Source of the DNA: Salaquimonas sp.
GTDB taxonomy: Bacteria; Pseudomonadota; Alphaproteobacteria; Rhizobiales; Rhizobiaceae
Length of the DNA: 48,614 bases
NCBI GenBank assembly: GCA_022340185.1
Contig: JAJDOK010000020.1
Span: forward strand, 1 to 48,614
Direction of reading: 5' to 3'
Position numbers and translations under genes: made by a program. The stretch's first letter is position 1, and each line of letters opens with the position of its first letter. Shown here piece by piece: positions 9,495-18,432 of the stretch. The notes beneath the pieces are model-generated. The model was given only the letters and a program-made list of their open reading frames with translations. It did not search any database and was not told the origin of the DNA.

Positions 9495-11201
9495 ATGACA
9501 GGCAGCGCAGTAAAAAAGGACGAGGCGGCAACGAGCAAGCCCTGGCTTGCTTCCTATCCCGAAGGCGTCCCCTACGAGATCGGGACACTGGACTACACTT
9601 CACTCGGCGATCTGTTTGACACGGCATGCTCGACCTTCGCGACGAGACCGGCCTATGTGCTGATGGGCAAGGCGCTGAGCTACCGCGAGATCCACGACCT
9701 CTCGACACGGATCGGTGCCTGGCTGCAGGCAAGGGGCCTGCAAAAGGGCGACCGAGTCGCCATCATGATGCCCAATATCCTGCAATATCCGGTGGTGCTG
9801 CTGGCGGTGCTGAGAGCCGGTTTTACGGTCGTCAACGTCAATCCGCTCTACACGCCGCGCGAACTCGAACATCAGCTCAAGGACAGCGGCGCAAAGGCGA
9901 TTTTCATCCTGGAAAACTTCGCGACGACGCTGGAAAAGGTGGCAGGCAAGACGCCGGTCGAACATGTGGTGGTGACCGGGATGGGCGATCTGCTCGGCGG
10001 CTTCAAGGGCACGCTGGTCAATTTTGTCGTGCGCCGCGTCAAGAAGATGGTGCCGGCCTGGTCGATCCCCGGCCATACGACATTCAAGACAGCGCTGGCG
10101 CAGGGCACAGGCGAGACGCTGAAGCCGGCTGACGTGACGGCCGGCGACAATGCCTTCCTGCAATATACCGGCGGCACAACCGGTGTCTCGAAGGGCGCGA
10201 CGCTCAGCCACGGCAATGTGCTGGCGAATGTGCAGCAGAACAAGGAATGGATCCAGGTCGCGTTTCGCGAACGATCCGAACCCGAACAGCTCGTCTATGT
10301 CTGCGCGCTGCCGCTCTATCACATCTTCGCGCTGACGATTAATGCGGTGATCGGCATGTCGAAGGGCGCCAACAACATCCTGATCCCCAATCCGCGCGAC
10401 ATTCCCGGATTCGTCAAGGAATTGTCGAAGCAGAAGTTCCACATGTTTCCGGGCCTCAACACGCTGTTCAACGGGCTTTTGCACAATGAGGAATTCCTGG
10501 CCCTCGATTTTTCGGAATTGCGCCTGACGGTGGGCGGCGGCATGGCGGTGCAGCAGCCGGTCGCCGAAAAATGGAAGCAGGTCACCGGCGTGCCGATCCA
10601 CGAGGGTTACGGCTTGTCGGAAACCTCTCCGGTGGCGACCACCAACCGCTTCGATTCCAAGGAGTTCACCGGAACGATCGGGTTGCCGTTGCCGTCGACC
10701 GACATCGCGATCCGCGATGAGGACGGCAAGGATCTGGCTTTGGGCGAGGTCGGCGAAATCTGCATTCGCGGTCCGCAGGTGATGAAGGGCTACTGGAACC
10801 GCCCCGACGAGACGGCGAAGGTGATGACGGCAGACGGCTATTTCCGTTCTGGCGACATGGGCTTCATGAATGAGCAGGGATACGTCAAGATCGTCGACCG
10901 CAAGAAGGACATGATCCTGGTCTCAGGCTTCAATGTCTATCCCAACGAGGTCGAGGAAGTCGTCGCCTCCCATCCAGGCGTGCTGGAAGCAGCCGCCATC
11001 GGCGTACCGGACGAGCATTCGGGCGAAACCGTCAAATTGTTCGTGGTCAAGAAGGACCCGAATCTTACCGAACAGGACGTGCGCCACTGGTGCCACGAGA
11101 ATTTGACCGGCTACAAGCGGCCGCGCCATATCGAGTTCCGCGACGAACTGCCGAAGACCAATGTTGGCAAGATATTGAGGCGCGCGCTGCGCGACGAATA
11201 A
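9495..11201 (+). CDS. fadD: long-chain fatty-acid--CoA ligase
   Basis: Adenylate-forming enzyme that activates long-chain fatty acids to acyl-CoA for beta-oxidation. It has 568 residues from the ATG at 9495, which has GGGAGGA five or six bases upstream; the longer frame from 9438 adds an unrelated N-terminus. Motifs in order: YTGGTTGVSKGATLSHGN (ATP phosphate-binding loop), EGYGLSETSP (adenylate motif), YFRSGDMG with VDRKKDMILVSGFNVYP (the FACS/FadD signature and hinge), and a C-terminal KTNVGKILRR catalytic lysine. Length and the VSGFNVYPNE box fit FadD better than short-chain ligases. It is a single-gene unit convergent with the indolepyruvate oxidoreductase gene. Confidence 0.92.
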   Translation: MTGSAVKKDEAATSKPWLASYPEGVPYEIGTLDYTSLGDLFDTACSTFATRPAYVLMGKALSYREIHDLSTRIGAWLQARGLQKGDRVAIMMPNILQYPVVLLAVLRAGFTVVNVNPLYTPRELEHQLKDSGAKAIFILENFATTLEKVAGKTPVEHVVVTGMGDLLGGFKGTLVNFVVRRVKKMVPAWSIPGHTTFKTALAQGTGETLKPADVTAGDNAFLQYTGGTTGVSKGATLSHGNVLANVQQNKEWIQVAFRERSEPEQLVYVCALPLYHIFALTINAVIGMSKGANNILIPNPRDIPGFVKELSKQKFHMFPGLNTLFNGLLHNEEFLALDFSELRLTVGGGMAVQQPVAEKWKQVTGVPIHEGYGLSETSPVATTNRFDSKEFTGTIGLPLPSTDIAIRDEDGKDLALGEVGEICIRGPQVMKGYWNRPDETAKVMTADGYFRSGDMGFMNEQGYVKIVDRKKDMILVSGFNVYPNEVEEVVASHPGVLEAAAIGVPDEHSGETVKLFVVKKDPNLTEQDVRHWCHENLTGYKRPRHIEFRDELPKTNVGKILRRALRDE

Positions 11202-11208
11202 AACGGGG

Positions 11209-11237
11209 CAGGCCGCACCGGCGCCTTAGCGGGCCTG
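11209..11237. terminator. weak inverted repeat between convergent genes
   Basis: CAGGCC and GGCCTG arms lie eight bases past the fadD stop and just before the stop of the opposing oxidoreductase gene. A short T-rich stretch (cttcaatttc) follows on the plus strand. Possible bidirectional terminator; the stem is only about six pairs. Confidence 0.3.
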
Positions 11238-11256
11238 ACGCTTCAATTTCAATACA

Positions 11257-14200
11257 CTACTCCGCCGGTTCGGTGGCCTTGGCGCGGTTGGAAGAAGTGC
11301 GCGAGGACGGTGAGCGGAATTTCGCCAGCAGGTCCTTTTTCGCCTTCTCGGCCCTGGTGACAGCGGTTTCCTTGACCGGGCCGTAACCCCTGATCTCGTC
11401 GGGCAGACTGGCGAGCGCCACGGCGAAGCGGTGGTTGTCCTTCGACAGCACCGGGAGTATTTCGGCGATCATGGTTTCATAGTCGGCGATCAGCCGGCGC
11501 TCCATCCTGCGTTCGGCCGAGCGGCCAAAGGGATCGAAGGCGGTGCCGCGCAGGCCTTTCATCCTCGCCAGCAATTTGAACAGGCGGAAGGTCATGGGCC
11601 CGAATTCCTTCTTCTTCGGCCGTCCGTCGGGATAGGTGTCGGTGTTGATGAGCGGCGGGGCGAGGTGGAAGGTGAGCTTGAGCTTGCCGTCGAAGGTCTC
11701 GCGCAGGCGCTTTTCGAAATCGCCATTGGTGTAGAGCCGGGCGACCTCGTATTCGTCCTTGTAGGCAAGCAGCTTGAAGTAGTAGCGGGCGACGGCGTTG
11801 GTCAGTTCGCGCTTGCGGCCGAGCCTTTCTTCCGCCGCCTCGACCTTCGCCACCAGATCGCGGTAGCGCCGAGCATAGGCCTTGTTCTGATAGCCGGTGA
11901 GGAAGGCGGCGCGCTTGTCGACGATTTCGGCGAGGCTCGCCGGCTCACTGGCGTGCGGGAAGGCTTCGGCAAGAAGCCGGTGCGCTTCGTCGGGGAAGGC
12001 GACCAGGCGACGGCCCCATTCGAAGGCGCGCTTGTTGGCGGCGACGGCAACGGCATTCAGCTCGATGGCGCGCAGCAACGAAGCCGCACTGACCGGCAGC
12101 AGGCCCTTCTGGCAGGCGTAACCCACCATCATGATGTTGGTTGCGATGGTGTCGCCACAGACGATCTCGGCGAAGCGGGCGAAATCGACCCTGTCGGGCG
12201 CGCCCTTCAGCCCCTTGGCAATCAGATCGACGATCTCGGTTTGGTGGAAATCGAAATCGCGGTTGAAGACAAAGCCTGAAACAGGCGCCAGATGGGTGTT
12301 GAGCACGCCGGAAGTGCGCTCCTCGTTCATCAGCGCCACGCCCTCTTTCGACGCCGCGACCACGGTGTCGGCGGCGAGCAGCACGTCGGCCTCGCCAGTG
12401 GGAATCTGCGGCGAAGCAACCTCGCCGGGCTGGCCGGTGACGCGGACATGCGACAGCACCGCGCCGCCTTTCTGGGCGAGCCCCGAGAAGTCCTGGATAA
12501 GCGCGGCCTTGCCCTCCAGATGGGCGGCCATGCCGATGATGGCGCCTATGGTCAGCACGCCGGTGCCACCAACGCCGGTGATCGCGATGTTGTAGGGTTT
12601 GTCGGTGGCGGCGATCGCGGGTTCGGGCAAGGTTTCGCCGGAATGCGATGGCAGGGCGCGTTTCTTCAGGCTGGCACCCTCGACCGTGACAAAGGAGGGG
12701 CAGAAGCCCTTCACGCAGGAGAAATCCTTGTTGCAGGCCGACTGGTTGATCTGGCGCTTGCGACCGAATTCGGTCTCGAGCGGTTCGACGGCAATGCAGT
12801 TCGACTGCACCGAACAATCGCCGCAGCCTTCGCAGACCAGCGGGTTGATGAAGACGCGCTTGTCGGGATCGACCATGGTGCCGCGCTTGCGGCGGCGGCG
12901 CTTTTCAGCCGCGCAGGTCTGGACATAGATGATGGCGGTGCAGCCCTCGACTTCGCGCAGATGCTTCTGCACGTCTTCCAGATCGTCGCGGTGGCGGATC
13001 TTCGTGCCCGGCGCCAGATCGTAGGTGGAATAGGATTCAGGTTCGTCGGTGACGAGCCAGATTTCCTTCACGCCTTCGGCGGAAAGCTGATGGGAAAGCT
13101 GGGGCACGGAAAGTTCGCCGTCGATATGCTGGCCGCCAGTCATGGCTACCGCATCATTGTAGAGCAGCTTGTAGGTGATGTTGGCGCCGGAAGCGACGGC
13201 GGCGCGGATCGCCATGATGCCGGAATGAAAATAGGTTCCATCGCCGAGATTGGCGAAAACATGCTTTTCGTCGGTGAAGGGCGCGGTGCCGGCCCAGGTC
13301 ATACCCTCGCCGCCCATATGGGTGTAGGTTTCCGTATTGCGGTTCATCCACAACGCCATGAAATGGCAGCCGATGCCGGCAAAGGCGCGACTGCCTTCAG
13401 GCACCTTGGTCGAGGTATTGTGCGGGCAGCCGGCACAGAAATGCGCCATGCGTGCGACCGGTGGCTGGTGGCCGAGTCTCAGCTTGAGGCGTTCCTGGTA
13501 GTAGGCGAGCCGGCTGGCCACGCGCTGGCGCAATTCCTCGGGCAGGTCGAAACTGAGAAGCCTCGTCGCGATGGCGCGCGTGGCGACGCCAGCCGAGATG
13601 TCCTCGTGCAGCGACAGGATATGCTTGTCCTCATGGTCGAACTTGCCGACGATGCGCGGGCGCACATCGGCGCGCCAGTTGAACAATTGCTGCTTTATCT
13701 GGTGCTCGATGACCTCGCGGCGTTCCTCGATGACGAGGACCTCCTCAAGCCCCTCCGAGAAATGGCGGACACCTTCCGGCTCCAGCGGCCAGGGCATGCG
13801 GACCTTGTAGAGCCTGAGGCCTATTCGGTCGGCGGTCTCGTCGTCGATACCCAGTTCTCTCAATGCCTCGCGGACATTCTCATAGGCCTTGCCGGACGAG
13901 ATGATGCCGAAACGGGGTTTTCGTGAATCGATGACAAGCTGGTCGATGCCGTTGGCGCGGGCGAAGGCAATCGCGGCATAGCCCTTGTGCTCCTGCAGGC
14001 GCTCGTCCTGGGCGTAGCGGTCGTCCGGCCAGCGGATGTTGAGGCCGCCCTCCGGCATCTCGAAATCGTTGGGCAGCGCGAACTGGCGCTGCTCGCCGGC
14101 GAGATCGACGACGCCGGTCGTCTCGATCGTGTCGGCAATCACCTTGTAGCCGACCCAGAGACCGGAATAGCGGCTCATGGCGATGCCGAGCAGGCCAAGC

Positions 14201-14769
14201 TCGGTGAATTCGAGCACGGATGAAGGAAACAGCACCGGCATGATGGCTGCCATCAGCGCGTGGTCGGATTGGTGCGCGACGGTGGAGGATTTGGCGTTGT
14301 GGTCGTCGCCGACGACGGCCAGCACGCCGCCATGTCTGGCGGTGCCGAAGGAATTGGCGTGCTTGAATACGTCGCCGCAGCGGTCGACCCCGGGCCCCTT
14401 GCCGTACCAGATGCCGAGGACGCCGTCCTTCCGCATGCCGGGCGAGGTACCCGCCTGCTGCGAACCCCACACGGCGGTGGCGGCGAGATCCTCGTTGACG
14501 CCGGGTTGGAAGACGATGTCGTGAGCGGCCAAGTGCTTGCGGGCGCGGGCGAGTTCGAGATCGAAGCCACCGACCGGCGAACCGCGATAACCGGAAATGA
14601 AGGTGCCGGTGTTCAGTCCGGCGGCGCGGTCGTGACGCATCTGCACCATCGGCAGGCGGACTAGCGCCTGGGTGCCGTTGATGAAGACATTGCCTTCTTC
14701 GGCCGTATATTTGTCGTCGAGCGTTATGGCACCGGCGAGCGTGCTTTCAGCTGTTTTCGTGATGCCCAT
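11257..14769 (-). CDS. iorA/iorB fusion: indolepyruvate ferredoxin oxidoreductase, fused alpha/beta/gamma chain
   Basis: Oxygen-sensitive thiamine-diphosphate enzyme that converts aryl pyruvates and similar 2-oxoacids plus CoA into acyl-CoA and reduced ferredoxin. It has 1170 residues in one chain, the form common in proteobacteria. The N-terminal domain shows NGTQALVRLP and GYRGSPVGG. FCAGCPHNTSTKVPEG and LGDGTYFHSG with a downstream asparagine form the thiamine diphosphate site. A cluster region has CEGCGDCSVQSNC and CNKDFSCVKGFCPSF. The gamma-type domain begins AITGVGGTGVLTIGAI, and a C-terminal domain of unassigned function follows. The ATG at 14769 is preferred (GAGAGGGAGAG upstream) over the ATG at 14829. 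The Lrp-type regulator gene lies upstream on the same strand. Likely role: degradation of aromatic amino acids; substrate range is inferred. Confidence 0.92.
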   Translation of the reverse strand: MGITKTAESTLAGAITLDDKYTAEEGNVFINGTQALVRLPMVQMRHDRAAGLNTGTFISGYRGSPVGGFDLELARARKHLAAHDIVFQPGVNEDLAATAVWGSQQAGTSPGMRKDGVLGIWYGKGPGVDRCGDVFKHANSFGTARHGGVLAVVGDDHNAKSSTVAHQSDHALMAAIMPVLFPSSVLEFTELGLLGIAMSRYSGLWVGYKVIADTIETTGVVDLAGEQRQFALPNDFEMPEGGLNIRWPDDRYAQDERLQEHKGYAAIAFARANGIDQLVIDSRKPRFGIISSGKAYENVREALRELGIDDETADRIGLRLYKVRMPWPLEPEGVRHFSEGLEEVLVIEERREVIEHQIKQQLFNWRADVRPRIVGKFDHEDKHILSLHEDISAGVATRAIATRLLSFDLPEELRQRVASRLAYYQERLKLRLGHQPPVARMAHFCAGCPHNTSTKVPEGSRAFAGIGCHFMALWMNRNTETYTHMGGEGMTWAGTAPFTDEKHVFANLGDGTYFHSGIMAIRAAVASGANITYKLLYNDAVAMTGGQHIDGELSVPQLSHQLSAEGVKEIWLVTDEPESYSTYDLAPGTKIRHRDDLEDVQKHLREVEGCTAIIYVQTCAAEKRRRRKRGTMVDPDKRVFINPLVCEGCGDCSVQSNCIAVEPLETEFGRKRQINQSACNKDFSCVKGFCPSFVTVEGASLKKRALPSHSGETLPEPAIAATDKPYNIAITGVGGTGVLTIGAIIGMAAHLEGKAALIQDFSGLAQKGGAVLSHVRVTGQPGEVASPQIPTGEADVLLAADTVVAASKEGVALMNEERTSGVLNTHLAPVSGFVFNRDFDFHQTEIVDLIAKGLKGAPDRVDFARFAEIVCGDTIATNIMMVGYACQKGLLPVSAASLLRAIELNAVAVAANKRAFEWGRRLVAFPDEAHRLLAEAFPHASEPASLAEIVDKRAAFLTGYQNKAYARRYRDLVAKVEAAEERLGRKRELTNAVARYYFKLLAYKDEYEVARLYTNGDFEKRLRETFDGKLKLTFHLAPPLINTDTYPDGRPKKKEFGPMTFRLFKLLARMKGLRGTAFDPFGRSAERRMERRLIADYETMIAEILPVLSKDNHRFAVALASLPDEIRGYGPVKETAVTRAEKAKKDLLAKFRSPSSRTSSNRAKATEPAE

Positions 14770-14971
14770 GGGCCTGACTCTCCCTCTCGTCTTCCCCACC
14801 GATTCCCGTCTTCCTACATTATGGGGCAAAGCGCGCGGACTGACAGTTCAATTTTTCGGGCAAGCGGAGCCATGCACGTCGATATCATCCTAATTTTTTG
14901 GCAATAGTTAAACTTGTTTCGCGAATATCGACAATTCGGCGCAATCGTTCCGCATTGCAGCAAGGGAAGCG

Positions 14972-15445
14972 TCAGATCGGCAGTTCGGTGGTGTTCTTCA
15001 CCTCGTTGAGCGCGAAATGCGAATTCATGATGCCGACATTCGGCAGCGTCAGCAGCTTCGCCTTGATGGTACGTTCGTAATCACGCACCGACGGCACGAC
15101 AACGCGCAGCAGGAAATCGAAGTCGCCGCTCATGGCGTAGCACTGCACGATCTCGGTCAGCTTGCCGGCGGCCTCCTCGAAGGCTTCCAGCACGCCAGGC
15201 GAGTGCTTTTCCAGGCGGATGAAGACGAAGACGGAAATGTCGAGGCCGATTTTCTCGGCATCGACCAGCATGATGCGGCCCTTGATGATCCCGGCTTCCT
15301 GCATCCTGCGGATGCGCCGCCAGCACGGCGTGTGCGACAAGCCGACTTGTTCGCCGATCTCGGTGATGTTGCGGTCGGGATAGCGCTGCAGGATGCGCAG
15401 GATCTTCAGATCGGTTTCGTCGGGCTGGAAAGGTTTGGTGGTCAT
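14972..15445 (-). CDS. Lrp/AsnC-family transcriptional regulator
   Basis: DNA-binding regulator of 157 residues that usually senses amino acids. The N-terminal winged helix-turn-helix covers about residues 10-60 (LKILRILQRYPDRN, IGEQVGLSHTPCWRRI), and the C-terminal RAM ligand domain covers about 70-150 (VFVFIRLEKH, YAMSGDFDFLLRVV). It sits about 200 bases upstream of the indolepyruvate ferredoxin oxidoreductase gene in the same direction, so it most plausibly controls that gene in response to an aromatic or branched amino acid. The intervening 14770-14971 is A/T-rich and holds no other gene. A separate role is possible because the gap is long enough for a new promoter. Confidence 0.92.
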   Translation of the reverse strand: MTTKPFQPDETDLKILRILQRYPDRNITEIGEQVGLSHTPCWRRIRRMQEAGIIKGRIMLVDAEKIGLDISVFVFIRLEKHSPGVLEAFEEAAGKLTEIVQCYAMSGDFDFLLRVVVPSVRDYERTIKAKLLTLPNVGIMNSHFALNEVKNTTELPI

Positions 15446-15510
15446 TTTTGCCGATCGTTTGAATTCCCGGCCGCGACGGAATATCTAGGCGCCGAGCCAG
15501 AGAGAAAGCC

Positions 15511-16497
15511 ATGCAACCTATCACCGTCACCGCGCTCTACAAATTCGTTTCGCTGCCCGATTATCGCGAGCTGCAGCCGCGCATCCTTGACGTGTGCAAG
15601 GCGAACGAGGTTTACGGCACGCTGCTGCTCGCCGCCGAGGGCATCAATGGCACGATCGCCGGGCCGGATGAGGGCATCGCCAGGGTGCTCGCCTTCCTGA
15701 AATCCGATCCGCGGCTTGCCGATCTGGAACACAAGGAAAGCTACGCGCAAGAAAATCCCTTCTACCGCATGAAGGTTCGGCTGAAGAAGGAGATCGTCAC
15801 CATGGGCGTGCCGGGCATCGACCCGACGAAAGAGGCCGGTTCCTATGTGACGCCGGAAGACTGGAACGACATCATCTCCGATCCCGACACGGTGCTGATC
15901 GACACGCGCAACGACTACGAGGTGGCGATCGGTTCGTTCAAGGGGGCGATCGATCCGCATACGGTGAATTTCCGCGAGTTCCCGGCGTGGTTCGCCGAGA
16001 ACAAGGAGCGCTTCCACAACAAGCCGAAGATCGCGATGTTCTGCACCGGCGGCATTCGCTGCGAAAAAGCGACCGCGCTGGTCAAGGCCGAGGGCTTTAC
16101 GGATGTGTTTCACCTGAAGGGCGGCATCCTGAAATATCTGGAAGAAGTGCCGGAATCCGAAAGCCTGTGGCAAGGCGAGTGCTTCGTCTTCGACAACCGC
16201 GTCTCGGTCGGCCATGGGTTGAAGCCCGGGCCCTACGATCTGTGCCATGCCTGCCGCCATCCGATCTCGGCGCAGGACAAGGCGTCGCCGCTCTATGAAC
16301 CCGGTGTCTCCTGTCCGCATTGCCACGACACGATGAGCGCGGAGCAGAAACGCCGCTTCGCCGAACGCCAGAAACAGGTGGAACTGGCCAGGGCACGGGG
16401 CGAAGCCCATGTGGCCATGGACATGGGAGAAGCGAAGGCTCGCAAGCACGCCGAACAGAAGGCGCATGCGGGGAAAAGCGGGGCGGGCAGCAATTAA
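15511..16497 (+). CDS. trhO: tRNA uridine-34 hydroxylase TrhO (rhodanese family)
   Basis: Oxygen-dependent enzyme that hydroxylates the wobble uridine of certain tRNAs (ho5U34), formerly called YceA. It has 328 residues: an N-terminal ferredoxin-like domain ([22 protein letters not shown]), a central rhodanese domain ([28 protein letters not shown] with the active cysteine), and a C-terminal cysteine-rich part ([17 protein letters not shown]) with a basic tail. It is divergent from the Lrp-type regulator and convergent with the sirtuin gene, whose stop codon it overlaps by two bases. Confidence 0.92.
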   Translation: MQPITVTALYKFVSLPDYRELQPRILDVCKANEVYGTLLLAAEGINGTIAGPDEGIARVLAFLKSDPRLADLEHKESYAQENPFYRMKVRLKKEIVTMGVPGIDPTKEAGSYVTPEDWNDIISDPDTVLIDTRNDYEVAIGSFKGAIDPHTVNFREFPAWFAENKERFHNKPKIAMFCTGGIRCEKATALVKAEGFTDVFHLKGGILKYLEEVPESESLWQGECFVFDNRVSVGHGLKPGPYDLCHACRHPISAQDKASPLYEPGVSCPHCHDTMSAEQKRRFAERQKQVELARARGEAHVAMDMGEAKARKHAEQKAHAGKSGAGSN

Positions 16498-17219
16498 TCC
16501 CCCGCCAGTTCACCGATCTCGCCGTTCAGCACCAGATCGGCGAGCGGATCGAGTTCGGTCGCTTCGCGATTGACGATGACCAGTTTCGCGCCGGCGCGTA
16601 GTGCGTATTTCGGCAACAGCGCGGCCGGATGGACGACCAGCGAAGTGCCCATCGCCAGGAACAGGTCGCAGTCTTCGGCCAATCGAACTGCGCGGGCGAA
16701 GGCCTTTTCCGGCATCGCCTCGCCGAACATGATTACAGCCGATTTGACGATCGAGCCGCATTGGCGGCAGACCGGCGCCTTGCCGGTCGCCTCCAGCATC
16801 TGGCGGCATTCGGCGATCTCGTGGCGGGCGCCGCAGAAGGTGCAGTTGGCGTGGCGGGCATTGCCGTGCACCTCGATAACCTGTTCGTCCGGCACGCCGG
16901 ACACCTGGTGCAGGCCGTCGATATTCTGGGTGATCACCGCCGGGGATTTGCCCGAGGCGATCAGGCGGGCGATCATTTGATGGCCGCGATTGGGCTTCAC
17001 CTCGCCAAGCTGGTCTTCCATGAAAAAGCGGCGGCGCCAGTCCTCCAGCCGCGCGGCTTCCGACGTCATGAATTCGGAATGGTCGATGATGCGGAATTTC
17101 GACCAGATGCCGCCGGGGCTTCTGAAATCGGGGATGCCGGATTCCGTCGAAATGCCGGCGCCGGTCAACACGGCAACGGTTTCGGCTTCATCGATCAGGC
17201 GGGAAAGTTCGGGATGCAT
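16494..17219 (-). CDS. cobB-like: NAD-dependent protein deacylase, sirtuin
   Basis: Removes acyl groups from protein lysines using NAD+. It has 241 residues. Motifs seen: [17 protein letters not shown] (NAD-binding), TQNIDGLH and EVHGN with the catalytic histidine, a zinc ribbon CTFCGARH with CRQCG, and [10 protein letters not shown]. In bacterial CobB a YxxR pair in the acyl pocket favours succinyl-lysine; here the matching stretch appears to read DWRRRF, with tryptophan in the tyrosine position, so desuccinylase activity is doubtful. The gene is convergent with trhO; the two share stop-codon bases at 16494-16497. Confidence 0.92.
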   Translation of the reverse strand: MHPELSRLIDEAETVAVLTGAGISTESGIPDFRSPGGIWSKFRIIDHSEFMTSEAARLEDWRRRFFMEDQLGEVKPNRGHQMIARLIASGKSPAVITQNIDGLHQVSGVPDEQVIEVHGNARHANCTFCGARHEIAECRQMLEATGKAPVCRQCGSIVKSAVIMFGEAMPEKAFARAVRLAEDCDLFLAMGTSLVVHPAALLPKYALRAGAKLVIVNREATELDPLADLVLNGEIGELAGD

Positions 17220-17320
17220 CGGGCGATGTTAGCAGGCAGAGGCGGACGCGGCACGAACTGTGTTTGGAGGTTTGGCCGCGGGTCGGTGATTTCGTAGCTT
17301 TTCTGAAGAAGTCCGGAGGG

Positions 17321-17337
17321 GCGGCGCCTGGCGCCGC
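17321..17337. other. compact G+C-rich hairpin
   Basis: gcggcgc ctg gcgccgc is a perfect seven-pair stem with a three-base loop, about 30 bases past the stop of the small membrane-protein gene (minus strand) and about 100 bases upstream of the sirtuin gene. It may end the small gene's transcript; no T-run is seen. Confidence 0.35.
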
Positions 17338-17365
17338 TATCCCCGAATGATGGCCACGTATCGCC

Positions 17366-17491
17366 TCAAAGGACGAGGCAGAAAGCCAGGAAGGTGGCTG
17401 CGACAGCAACGATCGAAACGACGATTTCGGCCTTGGCGCTGTGCTGTTCGTTCCATTCCAGGCGTTCGTGGCTGTATTGCTCTGCGAACAT
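17366..17491 (-). CDS. small single-span membrane protein, 41 residues
   Basis: Unrecognised protein read from an ATG at 17491 preceded by a strong ribosome site (gggagaaaggca). The N-terminal half is hydrophilic and charged (MFAEQYSHERLEWNEQHSAK); the C-terminal half is one continuous hydrophobic span (EIVVSIVAVAATFLAFCLVL), so it should sit in the inner membrane with its N-terminus likely cytosolic. The combination of good ribosome site, clean amphipathic-to-membrane layout and a symmetrical upstream region argues for a real gene, but no family is known to me. Confidence 0.6.
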   Translation of the reverse strand: MFAEQYSHERLEWNEQHSAKAEIVVSIVAVAATFLAFCLVL

Positions 17492-17538
17492 TGCCTTTCT
17501 CCCAGGCGGGAAATCCGCCTACCCTTAGGAGATGGCTA

Positions 17539-17590
17539 ACCCAATTGGGTAAAGGTGTGCGTTTACGCACATCTGCGTGACGTTAGTCAC
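17539..17590. promoter_or_regulatory. three consecutive short palindromes upstream of the small membrane gene
   Basis: acccaattgggt (17539-17550), tgtgcgtttacgcaca (17556-17571) and gtgacgttagtcac (17577-17590) are each perfect inverted repeats, within 52 bases. They lie 48-99 bases upstream of the 41-residue gene (minus strand). They may be operators or RNA hairpins in its leader; no regulator can be named. Confidence 0.45.
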
Positions 17591-17675
17591 TGAACCGTTA
17601 TCCGGCCGCCGGGGTCATGAGCATCAATGCATCCGGGGCATCCGGGCCGGCAAGGACTTCAGGCAATGACGCGCC

Positions 17676-17861
17676 TCACGAGGTCGGGGTTTCCCTGCGT
17701 CTTTCGCACTGATGACCGGATTCGCCGCCGGAATTGCTGTCGGTGTCCGACTGGCTGGTGGCGGCGACAAGGGTATCGTCCGTGTCGGGAAGGGCCGCCG
17801 AATGGGCGGGAAGACAAGGGGCAAGCCAGGCGATCGTGGCGAGTGCAAGCAAGGCGCGCAT
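17676..17861 (-). CDS. small predicted secreted protein, 61 residues
   Basis: Read from the ATG at 17861 with GGAG about seven bases upstream. Residues 1-22 form a plausible signal peptide (MRALLALATIAWLAPCLPAHSA, cleaved after HSA). The remaining 39 residues are hydrophilic, rich in Asp, Thr and Ser, and end ERRRETPTS. The longer frame from 18017 looks non-coding. No family recognised; it could be a spurious frame, but signal-peptide architecture in a G+C-rich gap is suggestive. It lies between the small membrane gene and the divergent lrgA. Confidence 0.4.
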   Translation of the reverse strand: MRALLALATIAWLAPCLPAHSAALPDTDDTLVAATSQSDTDSNSGGESGHQCERRRETPTS

Positions 17862-18045
17862 GGCGGTTCTCCACCGTTTCGAAAAGTTCGAGACCCCTGA
17901 CGCCATTTCACGCCGGAAGCGGGGCGGCGTCAATCGGCAAGGTGAGAAGTGGTTTTTCGTCCGGGCCAATTGCTGATAGGAATGGCGGGCGGCGCGGGAC
18001 GCCGCCTGATGCATCATTCCGGCGCATCTTTAGCAAAGTCCGCCC

Positions 18046-18432
18046 ATGCTCGCCTGGTTCACCGTGATCCTCGTCTGCCAGCTGATCGGCGAATCCATCG
18101 TCACCGCGCTGCATCTGCCGTTTCCCGGGCCGGTCCTCGGCATGGTGGCGCTGTTTGGCGTGCTGGTGGCGAAGCGCGGCGTGCCGGGCGATCTGGCGCG
18201 CGTCGGCGACACGCTGCTCGCCAACCTGTCGCTGCTGTTCGTGCCGGCGGGCGTCGGCGTCATGGCGCATTTCGTGCTGTTGAAGAACGACTGGGCACCG
18301 CTCGGCGCGGCGATCATTGGCTCGACGGTCATCACCGTCGCGGTGACGGCGCTCGCCATGGCCTGGCTGTCACGGATGACCAGCGGCGGCAAGGGCGATG
18401 GCGAAGCCTCCGGCGGCGGGGAGGGGGCCTGA
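18046..18432 (+). CDS. lrgA: LrgA/CidA-family holin-like membrane protein
   Basis: Small inner-membrane protein of 128 residues with four hydrophobic segments and the family core QLIGE...LPFPGPVLGMVALF near the N-terminus. LrgA/CidA proteins are compared with holins and antiholins and affect murein hydrolase release or small-molecule export. The C-terminal 16 residues are Gly-rich. The stop codon overlaps the lrgB start (TGATG), so the pair is translationally coupled. Confidence 0.88.
   Translation: MLAWFTVILVCQLIGESIVTALHLPFPGPVLGMVALFGVLVAKRGVPGDLARVGDTLLANLSLLFVPAGVGVMAHFVLLKNDWAPLGAAIIGSTVITVAVTALAMAWLSRMTSGGKGDGEASGGGEGA

Noticed and set aside
12292..13926. 544-residue open frame on the plus strand
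   Set aside because: Antisense to the indolepyruvate ferredoxin oxidoreductase gene; composition is that of a shadow frame.
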